A DNA stretch of 64,000 nt, from assembly GCA_002070185.1 (NCBI GenBank), contig MWCT01000009.1, positions 1 to 64,000 of the forward strand, given 5' to 3'. A program made the translations under genes and the position numbers. Of this stretch, positions 9,005 to 18,195 are shown piece by piece; the first letter of the stretch is position 1, and each line of letters opens with the position of its first letter. Below the pieces are notes generated by a model. That model saw nothing but the letters and a program-made list of their open reading frames with translations. It was not told the origin of the DNA and searched no databases. The stretch is from a candidate division BRC1 bacterium ADurb.Bin183. GTDB lineage: Bacteria; Sumerlaeota; Sumerlaeia; MWCT01.

Positions 9005-9018
9005 TCACAATGTGTCAC
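8912..9018. repeat. Iteron-like repeats flanking an AT-rich segment
   Basis: Two TGTGACA repeats with a 10-bp period on the left, and two in the opposite orientation on the right (TGTGTCACAATGTGTCAC), enclose about 70 bp of AT-rich DNA directly downstream of the primase-helicase gene. Satellite origins such as those of SaPIs have iterons on both sides of an AT-rich region next to rep; the layout here is the same, the sequence is not known to me. Confidence 0.5.
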
Positions 9019-11383
9019 TAACCTTAATTGAAATACCCTTCCAAAGGCGCCCTTTTGAGCCATGCCTTTCTCGAGTAAGTCCACGTTCCATAAGTTTTGA
9101 CGTGATTGTCTTTTGTGATATTGGCTTTTGTTGGTTTTCATCACACCACTCCTTATATTTGGCATATAACTCCGGGTTTGTTGCCGTTTCGCCTTGCCCG
9201 ATTTCACAGCAGTCATTTATAAAGTCTTCCAGAATGTCGCTATCCTGTTTATATTCGTTTGTTGCCGCCTTTACACAATCAGGCTCACGAAGTCCGATTT
9301 GTTTCCATTCAAGGAATCCTTCTATTGCCCACTGAAGAATTCCCTCAGATTCTTCCATGAGTAAAATGTCATGATAATTTTTTATTCGCTTGTCCTCAGG
9401 AATTGAAACAGTAAAGGGGATAAGACAAATACGCCGCCAAAATCCGAGTGTTGTATCATGAATAACAATTTTGTGGTTTGCCGCGATAAAAATCTTGTGG
9501 GTCGGTTCAAAAGAAGATTCGTCTTGATACATTTTGCGTCCCGTTATCGTATCACCGCCGGTCATTTCTTTTATAAGAGATTCATTAAGCCGCCGCTCGC
9601 ATGGCTGCTCTATTGCCACTGCCATTCGCTTTCCTTTGAGGCTCATCTTTTCCGTTTGGTGTGTGCCCGGCTGTTTCATGACAAAAAGCTCGTCCGATGT
9701 TTTGACGGCATAATCGCCAAGAATTGTTTGAATAACTTTTAAAAATGTTGACTTCCCGTTTGCGCCGGTTCCCCACAAATAAAAAAGTTTTTGTTCTCCA
9801 ACGTCGCCGGTTAAACAATAACCACATACTCGCTTTAAAAATTTGGTTAGGTCATCATTCTCGCCGGTGATCAGGTTTAGAAACTCACGCCATTTAGGAC
9901 AATCGGCATTTGGGTTATATTTGACAGGGCATATTTGGGTTATATAGTGGCTTCTGTCATGCGCCATAAGTTTCCCGGTTTTCAAATCCACCGTTCCGTT
10001 TTGGACATTCAAAAGCCAAGGGTTTTTATCGAAGGCTTCCGGCTCTATGGCAATGGGGGCAAAAACGCGCGCCATAAATTCAATGCTTTGAATGGGCGCT
10101 TTTCTAAGCTTCCCGCCAACATATCTTTTGACTTCTGCTTTCCATTTATCACTTGCCGCGCTATGACTTGTATATTCATCAAATGCGTAAAGAGATTTTT
10201 TAATATATTCTATAACAACATCCTTCCGGTCTATTTGCCACCGCTGCCCATTATATATAAGCCACTTTGACCAAATTTTACAATATCGGAATATATCCCC
10301 ATACATGAAGACAAATCTTTTCGCGTCAGCATCGTCATTTAAATCGGTTTGCAAATCAGGCGGAAATATAATCCTTTTGGTATCTGGTTTATATTCTTTT
10401 GAGTTGTCCAGAAATTCCCGCAAGCCATCAATCCCTTTATCTTTAAGGACATCGTTAAGGTCATGACCATTGGGCGCCTCATCATGCCATTGAACAATCT
10501 TTATATTCTCAGGGGGGAAGCCGGCTTCAACGAATGCCGCCGCCGTCTGTTTATTCGTATTGGCGCCCGTCTTGTCATTGTCATTAGCCAGAATAATTGA
10601 GGAAGGCTTCTTGTCTAAAATGTGTTTGATTTTAGCATCATCAAGTTTGTGCTCCCCGGTTAGCAGAGTCAAGGCACGATACCCCGCCATATACGCCGCC
10701 GCCGCTTTTTCCTCACCGCCCACAATGACAAGGGGGGCATCAGGCTTTTCAGGATTATCATAAAAAGCAATGCCGCCCTTTCCCCAAAGAAAACGGCATT
10801 TGCGCTTTCCGTTTGCGTCTCTGGCTATTGACTTCCACCTAAACACCAAAGATTTGCGCGCAGGGTCATAGCCGGCATAAACTATCCCGCGCTCCCCGTA
10901 ATAATCCATGACGCGCCAAGTATATGGTATAAATTCTTCATCTAATCCATAATCCCGCTTTAAAAACTCCAGAACCTCAGGGTCATCTCTGGCTATTGGC
11001 AAATTATTATAAGCCGCAAGCGCCTCTTCCTGAGTCTTCCAGAAATTTTTATTCTTTGGTGTTTCTTTGATATTTGGCGTCGCCGCTTGTATTGTTGCCG
11101 GGGGATTATAAGCCCGTGTTGAATTATTAGGCGCCGGCTTTGGTTTGACATTTTTCAGGACATCAGAAATTTTATGCTCAAGTTCCTTTTGGCTCCAAGC
11201 GGGTTGACACCGTTGATTATAATCATTCGCCAAGATTCTGAAATGGTCTTCTGTGATTTCGTTTCCAAAATTATACCAAAGAGAAGCCAACGTCTTGAAG
11301 GTCTGTTTATGCCCGCCTGAACCGCTCACCGCGCCGGGGAATTTCTCAAGATACTTTCGCGCTCTTGTCATCGCATCAACCAT
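9005..11383 (-). CDS. P4-type primase-helicase (phage/plasmid replication protein)
   Basis: 792 residues. Residues ~1-80 form a small helical primase-associated domain. About 150-340 carry a Toprim-like region (APLVIVGGEEKAAAAYMAG, IILANDNDKTGAN, HDLNDVL). The middle has the D5_N-like domain (WLLNVQNGTVDLKTG) and the C-terminal third a superfamily-3 helicase with Walker A GTGANGKST, Walker B-like KRMAVAIEQP and the sensor-1 like IFIAANHKI. A winged-helix-like tail follows. Such proteins start and unwind their own origin in P4-like satellites, PICIs and some prophages. The gene is flanked by candidate origin repeats downstream and palindromes upstream. The ATG at 11383 is usable but I see no strong ribosome-binding site. 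Confidence 0.92.
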   Translation of the reverse strand: MVDAMTRARKYLEKFPGAVSGSGGHKQTFKTLASLWYNFGNEITEDHFRILANDYNQRCQPAWSQKELEHKISDVLKNVKPKPAPNNSTRAYNPPATIQAATPNIKETPKNKNFWKTQEEALAAYNNLPIARDDPEVLEFLKRDYGLDEEFIPYTWRVMDYYGERGIVYAGYDPARKSLVFRWKSIARDANGKRKCRFLWGKGGIAFYDNPEKPDAPLVIVGGEEKAAAAYMAGYRALTLLTGEHKLDDAKIKHILDKKPSSIILANDNDKTGANTNKQTAAAFVEAGFPPENIKIVQWHDEAPNGHDLNDVLKDKGIDGLREFLDNSKEYKPDTKRIIFPPDLQTDLNDDADAKRFVFMYGDIFRYCKIWSKWLIYNGQRWQIDRKDVVIEYIKKSLYAFDEYTSHSAASDKWKAEVKRYVGGKLRKAPIQSIEFMARVFAPIAIEPEAFDKNPWLLNVQNGTVDLKTGKLMAHDRSHYITQICPVKYNPNADCPKWREFLNLITGENDDLTKFLKRVCGYCLTGDVGEQKLFYLWGTGANGKSTFLKVIQTILGDYAVKTSDELFVMKQPGTHQTEKMSLKGKRMAVAIEQPCERRLNESLIKEMTGGDTITGRKMYQDESSFEPTHKIFIAANHKIVIHDTTLGFWRRICLIPFTVSIPEDKRIKNYHDILLMEESEGILQWAIEGFLEWKQIGLREPDCVKAATNEYKQDSDILEDFINDCCEIGQGETATNPELYAKYKEWCDENQQKPISQKTITSKLMERGLTRERHGSKGRLWKGISIKVSDTL

Positions 11384-11681
11384 GCATCGTCTCCAAAAAA
11401 TAAATTACCCCGCCAAAGCGGCAAATACTTTGACGGGGCGCATCGTTTGCCGCAAAGCGGAAAGGCAAACGAAAGGAATTTTTTAATTTGAGATTTGAAA
11501 ACCCGCTTTGCATTGTCAATTTGCCTTAAGAAACTCAGTTTTCATTATAAAACTATTCAATATTATTTCGGTTAACGATAACCGGCAGCGGGGGGAAAAA
11601 ATAAAAACCCCTGTAATTTCAAGGGGTTTTTGGTATAGAAAAAAAACCGTAAGGGCAGGTTAACGATAACCAGAATGAGCG
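11384..11681. promoter_or_regulatory. Regulatory spacer with two identical palindromes and a terminator
   Basis: GGTTAACGATAACC occurs twice, at 11570-11583 and 11658-11671, 88 bp apart. Between them is a hairpin AAAAACCCCT...AAGGGGTTTTT (11603-11631), a bidirectional terminator. The region separates the unknown 302-aa gene from the primase gene, so the palindromes are good candidates for operators of the element's replication module. Confidence 0.6.
11603..11631. terminator. Rho-independent terminator, symmetrical
   Basis: AAAAACCCC/GGGGTTTTT stem with an 8-10 nt loop; it can end transcription of the 302-aa gene before the primase gene. Confidence 0.75.
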
Positions 11682-12590
11682 TTATTTGCCATATGTGCAA
11701 TCTTTCAATGTAAAGGATATTTCATATTGTCTTTTTTTGTGGTTCCAAGGTATCGGGTCGTCATCAATAGGAAGCATTTTTTTAAGCCTCTTTCTTATAG
11801 CATGCGCTGCAAGTTTTGTGCAATATCTGCTGTCAAAATGCGAGAGATTCGTCAACTGCTTCTCAGCCATTTCAAGAAGCATATTCCATCGGGTATCGGG
11901 GTGTTTCTTTCTTTTATCCTGAAAGCCTATCTCATTATATTTATACCTTATTGCCTTTTTGTTGAACTTCACTCTTATTGTTTCACTGTCTATGAACTCG
12001 ATAATAACCGACGTCCATTTTTGAGGCAAACCCTCTATATCCCGTTTGCCATAATCCCTGTTTTCTTTTAATGACAAGCCGGGCTTGTTTTCAGTTTTTT
12101 TTCTTGTAGGCTTTTCTTCTTCTGGTTGTTGCTCCCTCAAAGTGCTTAGTTCCAAAAAACAGTTCTTAAGCTGTGGGTGTCTTAATAATGACTTTGCCAG
12201 ATCAGCGCCGGCGTCTTCACTTCTTTCACATTCTCGGATTATGTCCAATATATCATAATCCCCATCTTCTTTGAATAGTAAGCCGGTCTTATTCTCGATT
12301 GTTTTAATTCGTTTCTTTATATCATCGGCATTTATGCTTTGTTCTGGATATGCCGCCGAAAGATCAATTTCTCTAAAGAAAACGTTTAAATCTTCCGCCG
12401 TTACGTTTTCTATATTTCCAGATTTATATTTTTCCAAAACAGGATCTTTATTAACATACGCCTTGCGTGTTATTCTCAATATCCTTCCATCATCCATGTC
12501 AATATAGACGGTTTTTTCATATTGGTCTTTGCCGATTGGTTTTATAAAGCTTTCGTAATCTGGACACTTTACTCTTTTAAATTCTTTCAA
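11682..12590 (-). CDS. Hypothetical element protein (302 aa)
   Basis: No family recognised. The gene is first in the minus-strand series of the element. AGGAGG lies 8 bp before the TTG at 12590 but only 2 bp before the TTG at 12596, so I choose 12590. The protein is charged and soluble, with no signal peptide or membrane segment. Residues ~190-260 (SVIIEFIDSETIRVKFNKKAIRYKYNEIGF) look like a beta-strand-rich module followed by helices; a KKxE/PxxxK-rich linker at about 155-185 divides the protein. A near-duplicate phrase, ENKTGLLFKEDGDYD and ENKPGLSLKENRDYG, suggests an internal repeat. A separate terminator isolates it from the primase gene. Function unknown. Confidence 0.65.
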   Translation of the reverse strand: MKEFKRVKCPDYESFIKPIGKDQYEKTVYIDMDDGRILRITRKAYVNKDPVLEKYKSGNIENVTAEDLNVFFREIDLSAAYPEQSINADDIKKRIKTIENKTGLLFKEDGDYDILDIIRECERSEDAGADLAKSLLRHPQLKNCFLELSTLREQQPEEEKPTRKKTENKPGLSLKENRDYGKRDIEGLPQKWTSVIIEFIDSETIRVKFNKKAIRYKYNEIGFQDKRKKHPDTRWNMLLEMAEKQLTNLSHFDSRYCTKLAAHAIRKRLKKMLPIDDDPIPWNHKKRQYEISFTLKDCTYGK

Positions 12591-13145
12591 TTTCAAGACC
12601 TCCTGTCGTCTTAATGTTCCTGAGGGGGAAGGCAGGGGAAAGCGGGTCAGGAAGTCCGCCTTTCGGGTCGCGTTCCCTATCCCCTACACTGTTAAAAAAC
12701 CAATGCCTTTATTTGCGCCGCATCGTCAAGGTTAAAACCGCCCTTAAATGCCCTTTATTTTGACGTAGGGGGCAAAACGAAGCCTTGCCTATGTCTTTTA
12801 TCACATAAACGCCCAAAACCCCTTAAAATCAATTTGTGTGGTTTTTGAGGGTCATTTTTGGCATACTAACCAGTTAATAATAGATAAATAACTTTGTAAG
12901 TTTGGTGCATGTTTTCAATGTAAGTTTAATGTAAGTCCACCGTGTTTTTTTCGCCCTTTTTTCGCCTTTTTACTTTTTTTAAGCCTCTTCAAGCCGCCGC
13001 GCTCCGAGCCAATAAATATAAGCCTTTGCGCCCGATTGAAAAATCAAAAAACGCTTTGAGTTAGGAAATATAAGGGTTAAAACAGAATGCAAAAAATCAA
13101 AAACGCGGAAAGCCTTGATGTTATTGGCTCTCCGCGTGTTATTTT
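12591..13145. other. Non-coding right arm of the element
   Basis: About 550 bp without a gene. It contains the upstream region of the 302-aa gene, three TGTAAGT arm-type repeats (12895, 12919, 12930), an AT-rich part, and from 13097 the right att repeat with its terminator hairpin. A GC-rich stretch at 12630-12700 with short inverted pieces lies just upstream of the first element gene. No RNA gene recognised other than the tRNA at the edge. Confidence 0.5.
12895..12936. repeat. Integrase arm-type sites, right
   Basis: Three TGTAAGT repeats at 12895-12901, 12919-12925 and 12930-12936. The last two repeat the left-end pair with the same 11-bp spacing and the shared flank TGTAAGTCCACC. Confidence 0.6.
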
Positions 13146-13203
13146 TGGTGCGCCTGAGACGATTCGAACGTCCGCCCTACGGATTAGGAATCCGTTGCTC
13201 TAT
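13097..13203. repeat. Element attachment site, right
   Basis: A 107-bp match to 6223-6329 comprising the terminator and 3' 58 nt of the tRNA gene. The element supplies the 3' part of the now-functional tRNA. Confidence 0.9.
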
Positions 13204-13222
13204 CCTGCTGAGCTACAGGCGC
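13146..13222 (-). tRNA. tRNA-Arg (anticodon CCU)
   Basis: Read on the minus strand, the gene starts GCGCCTGTAGCTC and ends GGCGCACCA, with an encoded CCA. The acceptor stem GCGCCTG/CAGGCGC pairs perfectly, the anticodon loop is TTCCTAA (anticodon CCT, codon AGG), and the T-arm has GTTCGAATC. It is followed by a terminator hairpin near 13101-13137. The 3' part is duplicated at 6272-6329, which marks it as the integration target. Confidence 0.97.
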
Positions 13223-13285
13223 AGGGTTAGGTCAAAACGGTGTTCTATATCCTTTTCCAAAGCCGAACGTGTCAATAAAAATTCT

Positions 13286-14815
13286 TTACTGTTTAACCAT
13301 CTTAATTGCGTCCGCCGCCACGTAGCTGCCGGTGGATGTCCAGCAGGAGAGTTTCACGCGCACGGCTGTGCCGGAGTTGAATGTCCACGTGCCGAGCAGG
13401 TTCCATTTTCCGCCGTTTGTTCGCTGGTTGACGTTGACGGTTGTGGAGCCGGCGGTGTGGGTGATGATGTACGGCGCCGATGTTGCGTAGTTGGAGGCGG
13501 CAGGCCACCAAGCGTAAACCTGATAAGTCCCCGCGCTTGGAAGCGCGACCGTCCATTGGGCGACGTCGCTGATTAAGCCGGTTGCTCTGGTGCGGTAATT
13601 GTTGAAGAAGTAATTGGGCATGGATGAGGCGGTTGTCCAATTGGCGGAGGCGGCGAAGCCGGCGTCTGCATTGTCCACAATCACGGTGTCGCCGAAAACG
13701 TTTTTAATATCTGTCCAATAACCGAGATTTTTCATGACGCCGTGGCGATAGGGCGAAATGCCGCCAAAGCCTTTGCTGCGGGCTATGGCAATCTGTCCGT
13801 CCACATCAATACCGGATTGATACGCCATAGTTGCGACGCCCAGGAGGCGGGAGCCGGTGTAAGCTGCTTTGTTCTGGTCGCATCGGGTGGTAAATGTTGC
13901 ATTGCTGGTGGTGTAAACTTGAGGGAAGCAGCCGTCCAGATAGCCGGCGTTTAGCCAATCAGGCCATTTTTGGTAGGCGTAATTAGAGGCGTCGCTGTAT
14001 GTGCCCAGCGGATAGGCGTAGAGGAGGCAGGCGGGTTTGACGGCTTTAATCTTTGTGTTGATTTCTTGAACGGCGAGTTTGATTTGATTTTGGCGGAAAG
14101 CAATCCAATTGGCGTCGCTGGGGTTGGGGACGCCGCTGCCGCCGTATTGGGCGCGGAAGTTGGCGATGGCGGTCGGGTGGTAGCCGAAGTCTCTTGTGGC
14201 GCGCTGCCAGGAGGTCATCGGGTAGCGAATGCGGTCGAGGACGATTCCGTCGCAGTTATAGTTTTTCATGATATCGGCGCAGATATTGGCAACGTAGGTG
14301 CGCGCTGCGGGGATGGCGGGATCAATCCATTTGCCTTCCGTGTCGTGTGTTATGGTTTGAACGATGGGGCTGCCGCTATTGTAAAAGTATGTGACCCAGT
14401 CGGGGTGCGTGTTCAGGATATGATTGGAGCGGGGGTCTGTATTTTTGCCGTCTGTGACAAGGAAGCAGTTGACGTAAGCAAAGACTTTGAGTCCTTTGGC
14501 GTGTCCGCGATTGACAAATTCCTCGATTACGTCAATTGTTCCCGCTGAGGTGGTTCGGGGTTCGGGGTTCGGGTAGGTGTTGTAATATTTGTTGGGGAAA
14601 TAAGTGGCGTCGCCGCGGAATCGGGCGTGGATGGCGATGGCATTGTAGTTCAGGTTGGCGATTTCATTGACCCAGTTCTGAATGGCGGTTGTGCTTTTGA
14701 TGTCATCGTAGACAACGATAACAGCCATGCGGGTTTCTTGAGCGAACGAGTTCATGACGCCGCAAATAGCGAGCACAAAAATTAGAAGACTCACCTCAAT
14801 GGCTCTCGACTTCAT
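13286..14815 (-). CDS. Secreted GHL10-type glycoside hydrolase with C-terminal golvesin-like domain
   Basis: 509 residues from the ATG at 14815 (AAAGGAGAT upstream; the longer frame start lacks it). A Sec signal peptide ends near NSFAQ. Residues ~30-365 are a TIM-barrel of the glycosyl-hydrolase-like 10 family (DUF187/YngK): VIVVYDDIK, IDVIEEFVNRGHAKGLKVFAYVN, the conserved strand CDGIVLDRIRYP, and QVYTTS. The last ~135 residues are a golvesin/xanthan-lyase CBD-like domain (VIVDNADAGF... GTYQVYAWWP... VAADAIKMV), a sugar- or cell-wall-binding module. The same module occurs in the proteins at 18404 and 24133. Likely acts on extracellular polysaccharide. Two AACGTTT palindromes lie upstream. 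Confidence 0.88.
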   Translation of the reverse strand: MKSRAIEVSLLIFVLAICGVMNSFAQETRMAVIVVYDDIKSTTAIQNWVNEIANLNYNAIAIHARFRGDATYFPNKYYNTYPNPEPRTTSAGTIDVIEEFVNRGHAKGLKVFAYVNCFLVTDGKNTDPRSNHILNTHPDWVTYFYNSGSPIVQTITHDTEGKWIDPAIPAARTYVANICADIMKNYNCDGIVLDRIRYPMTSWQRATRDFGYHPTAIANFRAQYGGSGVPNPSDANWIAFRQNQIKLAVQEINTKIKAVKPACLLYAYPLGTYSDASNYAYQKWPDWLNAGYLDGCFPQVYTTSNATFTTRCDQNKAAYTGSRLLGVATMAYQSGIDVDGQIAIARSKGFGGISPYRHGVMKNLGYWTDIKNVFGDTVIVDNADAGFAASANWTTASSMPNYFFNNYRTRATGLISDVAQWTVALPSAGTYQVYAWWPAASNYATSAPYIITHTAGSTTVNVNQRTNGGKWNLLGTWTFNSGTAVRVKLSCWTSTGSYVAADAIKMVKQ

Positions 14816-15063
14816 GAAACGATCTCCTTTCCGAATAGAATTCACGTAAAGCGGATAATGCTTTAACGTTTAACATAATGCACAATCGCTGAAACCGCAA
14901 TCTATTGTCAAGTAAAATCTTTCATGCGTTGAAACGTTTAAGCACGCCGTCACGCGCGGTTTTTTTATCTTCGGGGATATAATGATTGACATCAAAGCTG
15001 GCGTCGGAGCACATATCGTATTCTGAACGTGTATAAAATTTTATCTATTCGGTTCAAGGCGTT
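14816..15063. promoter_or_regulatory. Divergent intergenic region with two AACGTTT palindromes
   Basis: TTTAACGTTTAA at 14862-14873 and TTGAAACGTTTAAG at 14929-14942, both upstream of the GHL10 gene and within the divergent spacer to the CstA-NtrC gene. A TTGACA-like -35 lies on the minus strand near 14908. The palindromes resemble LacI-family operators and recur upstream of other secreted-protein genes in this window. Confidence 0.45.
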
Positions 15064-18000
15064 ATGAGTTCATTAATCCCTTTGCTGGCGGGTATTGCCA
15101 TTTTATTTATCGGCGCCCGCATTTATCCGAATTTTCTGGTGAAACTGCTCGGCGTGAACGATGCCAACCCCACGCCCGCACATCGGTTAAAGGATGGCGC
15201 GGAATATGTGCCGTCGCCAACTCATGTGGTCTTTGGGCATCATTTTGCCACCATCGCCGGGGCAAGTCCGATTGTGGGCCCGACTTTGGCGCTGGCTTTT
15301 GGATACGGCGCAAGCTGGCTCTGGATTATTTTGGGCTGTATCTTTTTCGGCGCGGTGCATGACATGACCTCGATGTATGTCTCCATGCGGGAGGACGGGC
15401 GTTCGATGGCGGAACTGAGCCGCCGGACGCTCGGCAAGTGGGGTTATTTTCTATTTTTGGCGTTTTTGGTGCTAATCTTGACGCTCATCAACGCCATCTT
15501 TTTGAATCTTTCGTGCGCGGCGCTGACCGCTGATTATCCTTTGTCGCACTTGAAGTTGGCGGCGGATACCGCGCTGTTGCGCACATATCCCAAACTTGTT
15601 GCGGGCGATACGGTTATGCATGGGCGGATTGGCGGCATTGCCACAACCTCTGTTTTTATCATCACGCTCATGGCTCCGCTCATTGGTTATCTGACGCATC
15701 GCCGCCAATGGCGGAATGCCGCTTTATATGTTATCGCGGCAATTATATGCGTGCTGAGCGTAATAATAGGCTTTCGATATCCAGTATTCCTAACGGCGGA
15801 AAAATGGCGGTATATCATGTCCGCCTATGTGTTTGTGGCTTGCTGGATACCGGTATGGTTAATGACGCAGCCGCGCGATTTTACCAATGTGCAGATTTTA
15901 TATGGCGGAATCCTTTTGATGGTGATTGGCAATCTGGTCATGGGATTCAAGGGGCATCTGACGCAGGCGCCGTTATTTGACATCGCCAACGGAACGCGTC
16001 TTGCGGGTCCGCTTTGGCCCGTGTTGATGATTACGATAGCCTGCGGGGCGATTTCGGGATTTCATAGCATTGCCGCATCGGGAACGACCGTCAAACAGAT
16101 TAATAAAGAGTCCGATGTCCGCCGTGTGGGATATTATGCCATGCTGCTTGAGGGGGTGATGGCGCTGGCGACGATGATCCTTGTTGCCACAGCGTTGCCG
16201 TCGAAAGAATATTTCAGCATTGTTTATCCTTCGACGGGCGCGGGAAATCCCATTTTGGCTTTTTCCATAGCGATGGGATACATGATGCGCGAATGTTTCA
16301 GAGTGCCGGTAGCCATTGGGGCGGTGATTGGAATTCTTGTTGTGGAGGGGTTTGTCGTGACCACGCTGGATACCGCCATCCGCCTGTGCCGATATATTTT
16401 GGAAGAGTTGTGGTTCTTCATATACAAAGGCAAACCGGAAAAGATTTTCCGCATGCCCGTTTTCAATACTGCGCTGTCGGTTGGGTTGATGCTCTTTTTT
16501 GCTCTGAACACGACCATCATGAATTCATGGAAGATTTTTGGAGCGGGGAATCAATTGATAGCGGCGCTGGCGTTGATTATCTGCACGGTTTGGCTTTGGC
16601 AGCGCAGGCGCGCATTCTGGTTTGCGCTGATACCGGCGGCAGCCATGACGGCAACGACGTTTGCGATGCTGATACTATTCATTGTCAACAATATGAAGAT
16701 AAACAATGCGGGACCGCTTGCCGTGTCCGCCAGTGAGCGCCTGCCGCTCCTGTTTGCCAGTTATACCCTTTTAATACTGGCGGTGCGAAACCGTCTCATG
16801 AACGTTAAAAAAACATGCATTCTTATTGTGGATGACGACGAGGGGCAGCGCAGCCTCCTTTCAAATTACCTTGTCGGCGAGGGGTTGAAAGTATTGACGG
16901 CGTCAACGGGCGATGAGGCGTTGAACTTATTGGAATCCGAGGATGTCTCAATGATAATCTCGGATGTGCGGATGCCGGGCATGAGCGGACTGGATTTGCT
17001 TTCTCTCTGCCGCCAACGCCATCCCCAACTGCCCGTTCTCATGGTCACAGCATATCCGGATATACGCGACGCTGTGGGCGCCGTCAAAGATGGCGCCATT
17101 GATTACCTCCAAAAGCCGATTGTTTTCAAGGACGTGTTCGAATATATCAGAAAAAACCTAAAAATTGGCGCATTTGCGGCGCCCTATGATGAATTCACGG
17201 AGCTTCCCGAAGGCGTGATTGCGGTCAGCCCGCAGATGCGCGAGGTCTTCCGAGAAGCGGCGTTTGTCGCAGCATCTGATTCGCGCATTTTAATAACAGG
17301 GGAGAGCGGTTCGGGCAAGGAAATTGTGGCGGATTGGATTCATCGCCGGAGTCCGCGAGTTCAAAAACCATATATAAAAATCAACTGCTCAGCCTTCGCG
17401 GAGAATCTGCTTGAGAGCGAGTTATTCGGACACGAAAAAGGGGCTTTCACAGGCGCGGCAAATCGCCGAATCGGATGCTTTGAGGAGGCGGACGGCGGGA
17501 CAATTTTGCTGGACGAGATTGGCGAGATGTCGCCCGCTCTTCAATCCAAACTCCTGCGCGTTACGCAGGATGGATATTTTTACCGCGTAGGTTCGAGCCG
17601 CGAAATCCGCACAAATGTCCGCATACTCGCCGCCACAAACCGCAATCTGGATAAAGCTGTGGCAGAGGGCAATTTCCGCGAAGACCTTTTTTATCGCCTG
17701 AACGTTTTTGAAATATACGTCCCCGCTTTGAGGGAGCGGCCGGAGGATATCATCCCCATAGCGGAATATTATGTGGGCAAATTTCGCAGCGACAAGCCCC
17801 GCCTTTCCGATTCGCTCATTCGGTCTCTGAAATTATATGATTGGCCCGGCAATGTGCGCGAACTGCGCAACGCCATGGAGCGCGCCTCGCTCTTGGCGCG
17901 CGGGGGGATTCTCCTGCCGGAACATCTCCCGCCGCGCATTAAAAAAAGCGCGGAGGATTCCGACCTTCCTGCCGAAAGCAAAACCGGCGCGCGGACGATG

Positions 18001-18159
18001 GAAGATATCGAACGCGATACGATTTTAACCGCCCTTCGCGAGAATAATTACAACCGGAGTATCACCGCCCGAACGCTGGGCATTTCACGCCGCGCGCTTC
18101 TTTACAAAATCAAGCGCTACCGCGAGCAAGGGCACAACGCGGGTCCCGAGCAGGACTAA
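15064..18159 (+). CDS. CstA carbon-starvation transporter fused to a NtrC-family sigma-54 activator
   Basis: A single 1031-codon frame. Residues 1-578 are a short-type CstA peptide/pyruvate transporter with many hydrophobic segments and the family motifs VPSPTHVVFGHHFATIAGASPIVGP and ISGFHSIAASGTTVKQI. From Met579 (ATG at 16798) follows a full-length NtrC regulator of 453 residues: receiver with VDDDEG, phosphorylatable Asp634 in ISDVRMPG and Lys in LQKPI; AAA+ domain with Walker A GESGSGKE (746-753), GAFTGA (793-798) and LLDEIGEM; and a Fis-type HTH at the end. No stop separates the halves. Either it is a genuine membrane-tethered activator, or an ATGA-overlapping gene pair fused by a small indel: a TGA at 16799-16801 lies in another frame. 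The weak GGCGGTG before Met579 could allow separate translation. Confidence 0.9.
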   Translation: MSSLIPLLAGIAILFIGARIYPNFLVKLLGVNDANPTPAHRLKDGAEYVPSPTHVVFGHHFATIAGASPIVGPTLALAFGYGASWLWIILGCIFFGAVHDMTSMYVSMREDGRSMAELSRRTLGKWGYFLFLAFLVLILTLINAIFLNLSCAALTADYPLSHLKLAADTALLRTYPKLVAGDTVMHGRIGGIATTSVFIITLMAPLIGYLTHRRQWRNAALYVIAAIICVLSVIIGFRYPVFLTAEKWRYIMSAYVFVACWIPVWLMTQPRDFTNVQILYGGILLMVIGNLVMGFKGHLTQAPLFDIANGTRLAGPLWPVLMITIACGAISGFHSIAASGTTVKQINKESDVRRVGYYAMLLEGVMALATMILVATALPSKEYFSIVYPSTGAGNPILAFSIAMGYMMRECFRVPVAIGAVIGILVVEGFVVTTLDTAIRLCRYILEELWFFIYKGKPEKIFRMPVFNTALSVGLMLFFALNTTIMNSWKIFGAGNQLIAALALIICTVWLWQRRRAFWFALIPAAAMTATTFAMLILFIVNNMKINNAGPLAVSASERLPLLFASYTLLILAVRNRLMNVKKTCILIVDDDEGQRSLLSNYLVGEGLKVLTASTGDEALNLLESEDVSMIISDVRMPGMSGLDLLSLCRQRHPQLPVLMVTAYPDIRDAVGAVKDGAIDYLQKPIVFKDVFEYIRKNLKIGAFAAPYDEFTELPEGVIAVSPQMREVFREAAFVAASDSRILITGESGSGKEIVADWIHRRSPRVQKPYIKINCSAFAENLLESELFGHEKGAFTGAANRRIGCFEEADGGTILLDEIGEMSPALQSKLLRVTQDGYFYRVGSSREIRTNVRILAATNRNLDKAVAEGNFREDLFYRLNVFEIYVPALRERPEDIIPIAEYYVGKFRSDKPRLSDSLIRSLKLYDWPGNVRELRNAMERASLLARGGILLPEHLPPRIKKSAEDSDLPAESKTGARTMEDIERDTILTALRENNYNRSITARTLGISRRALLYKIKRYREQGHNAGPEQD

Positions 18160-18195
18160 CCCTCCTCAAACTATCCGTTGCCAACAGTTATCAAT

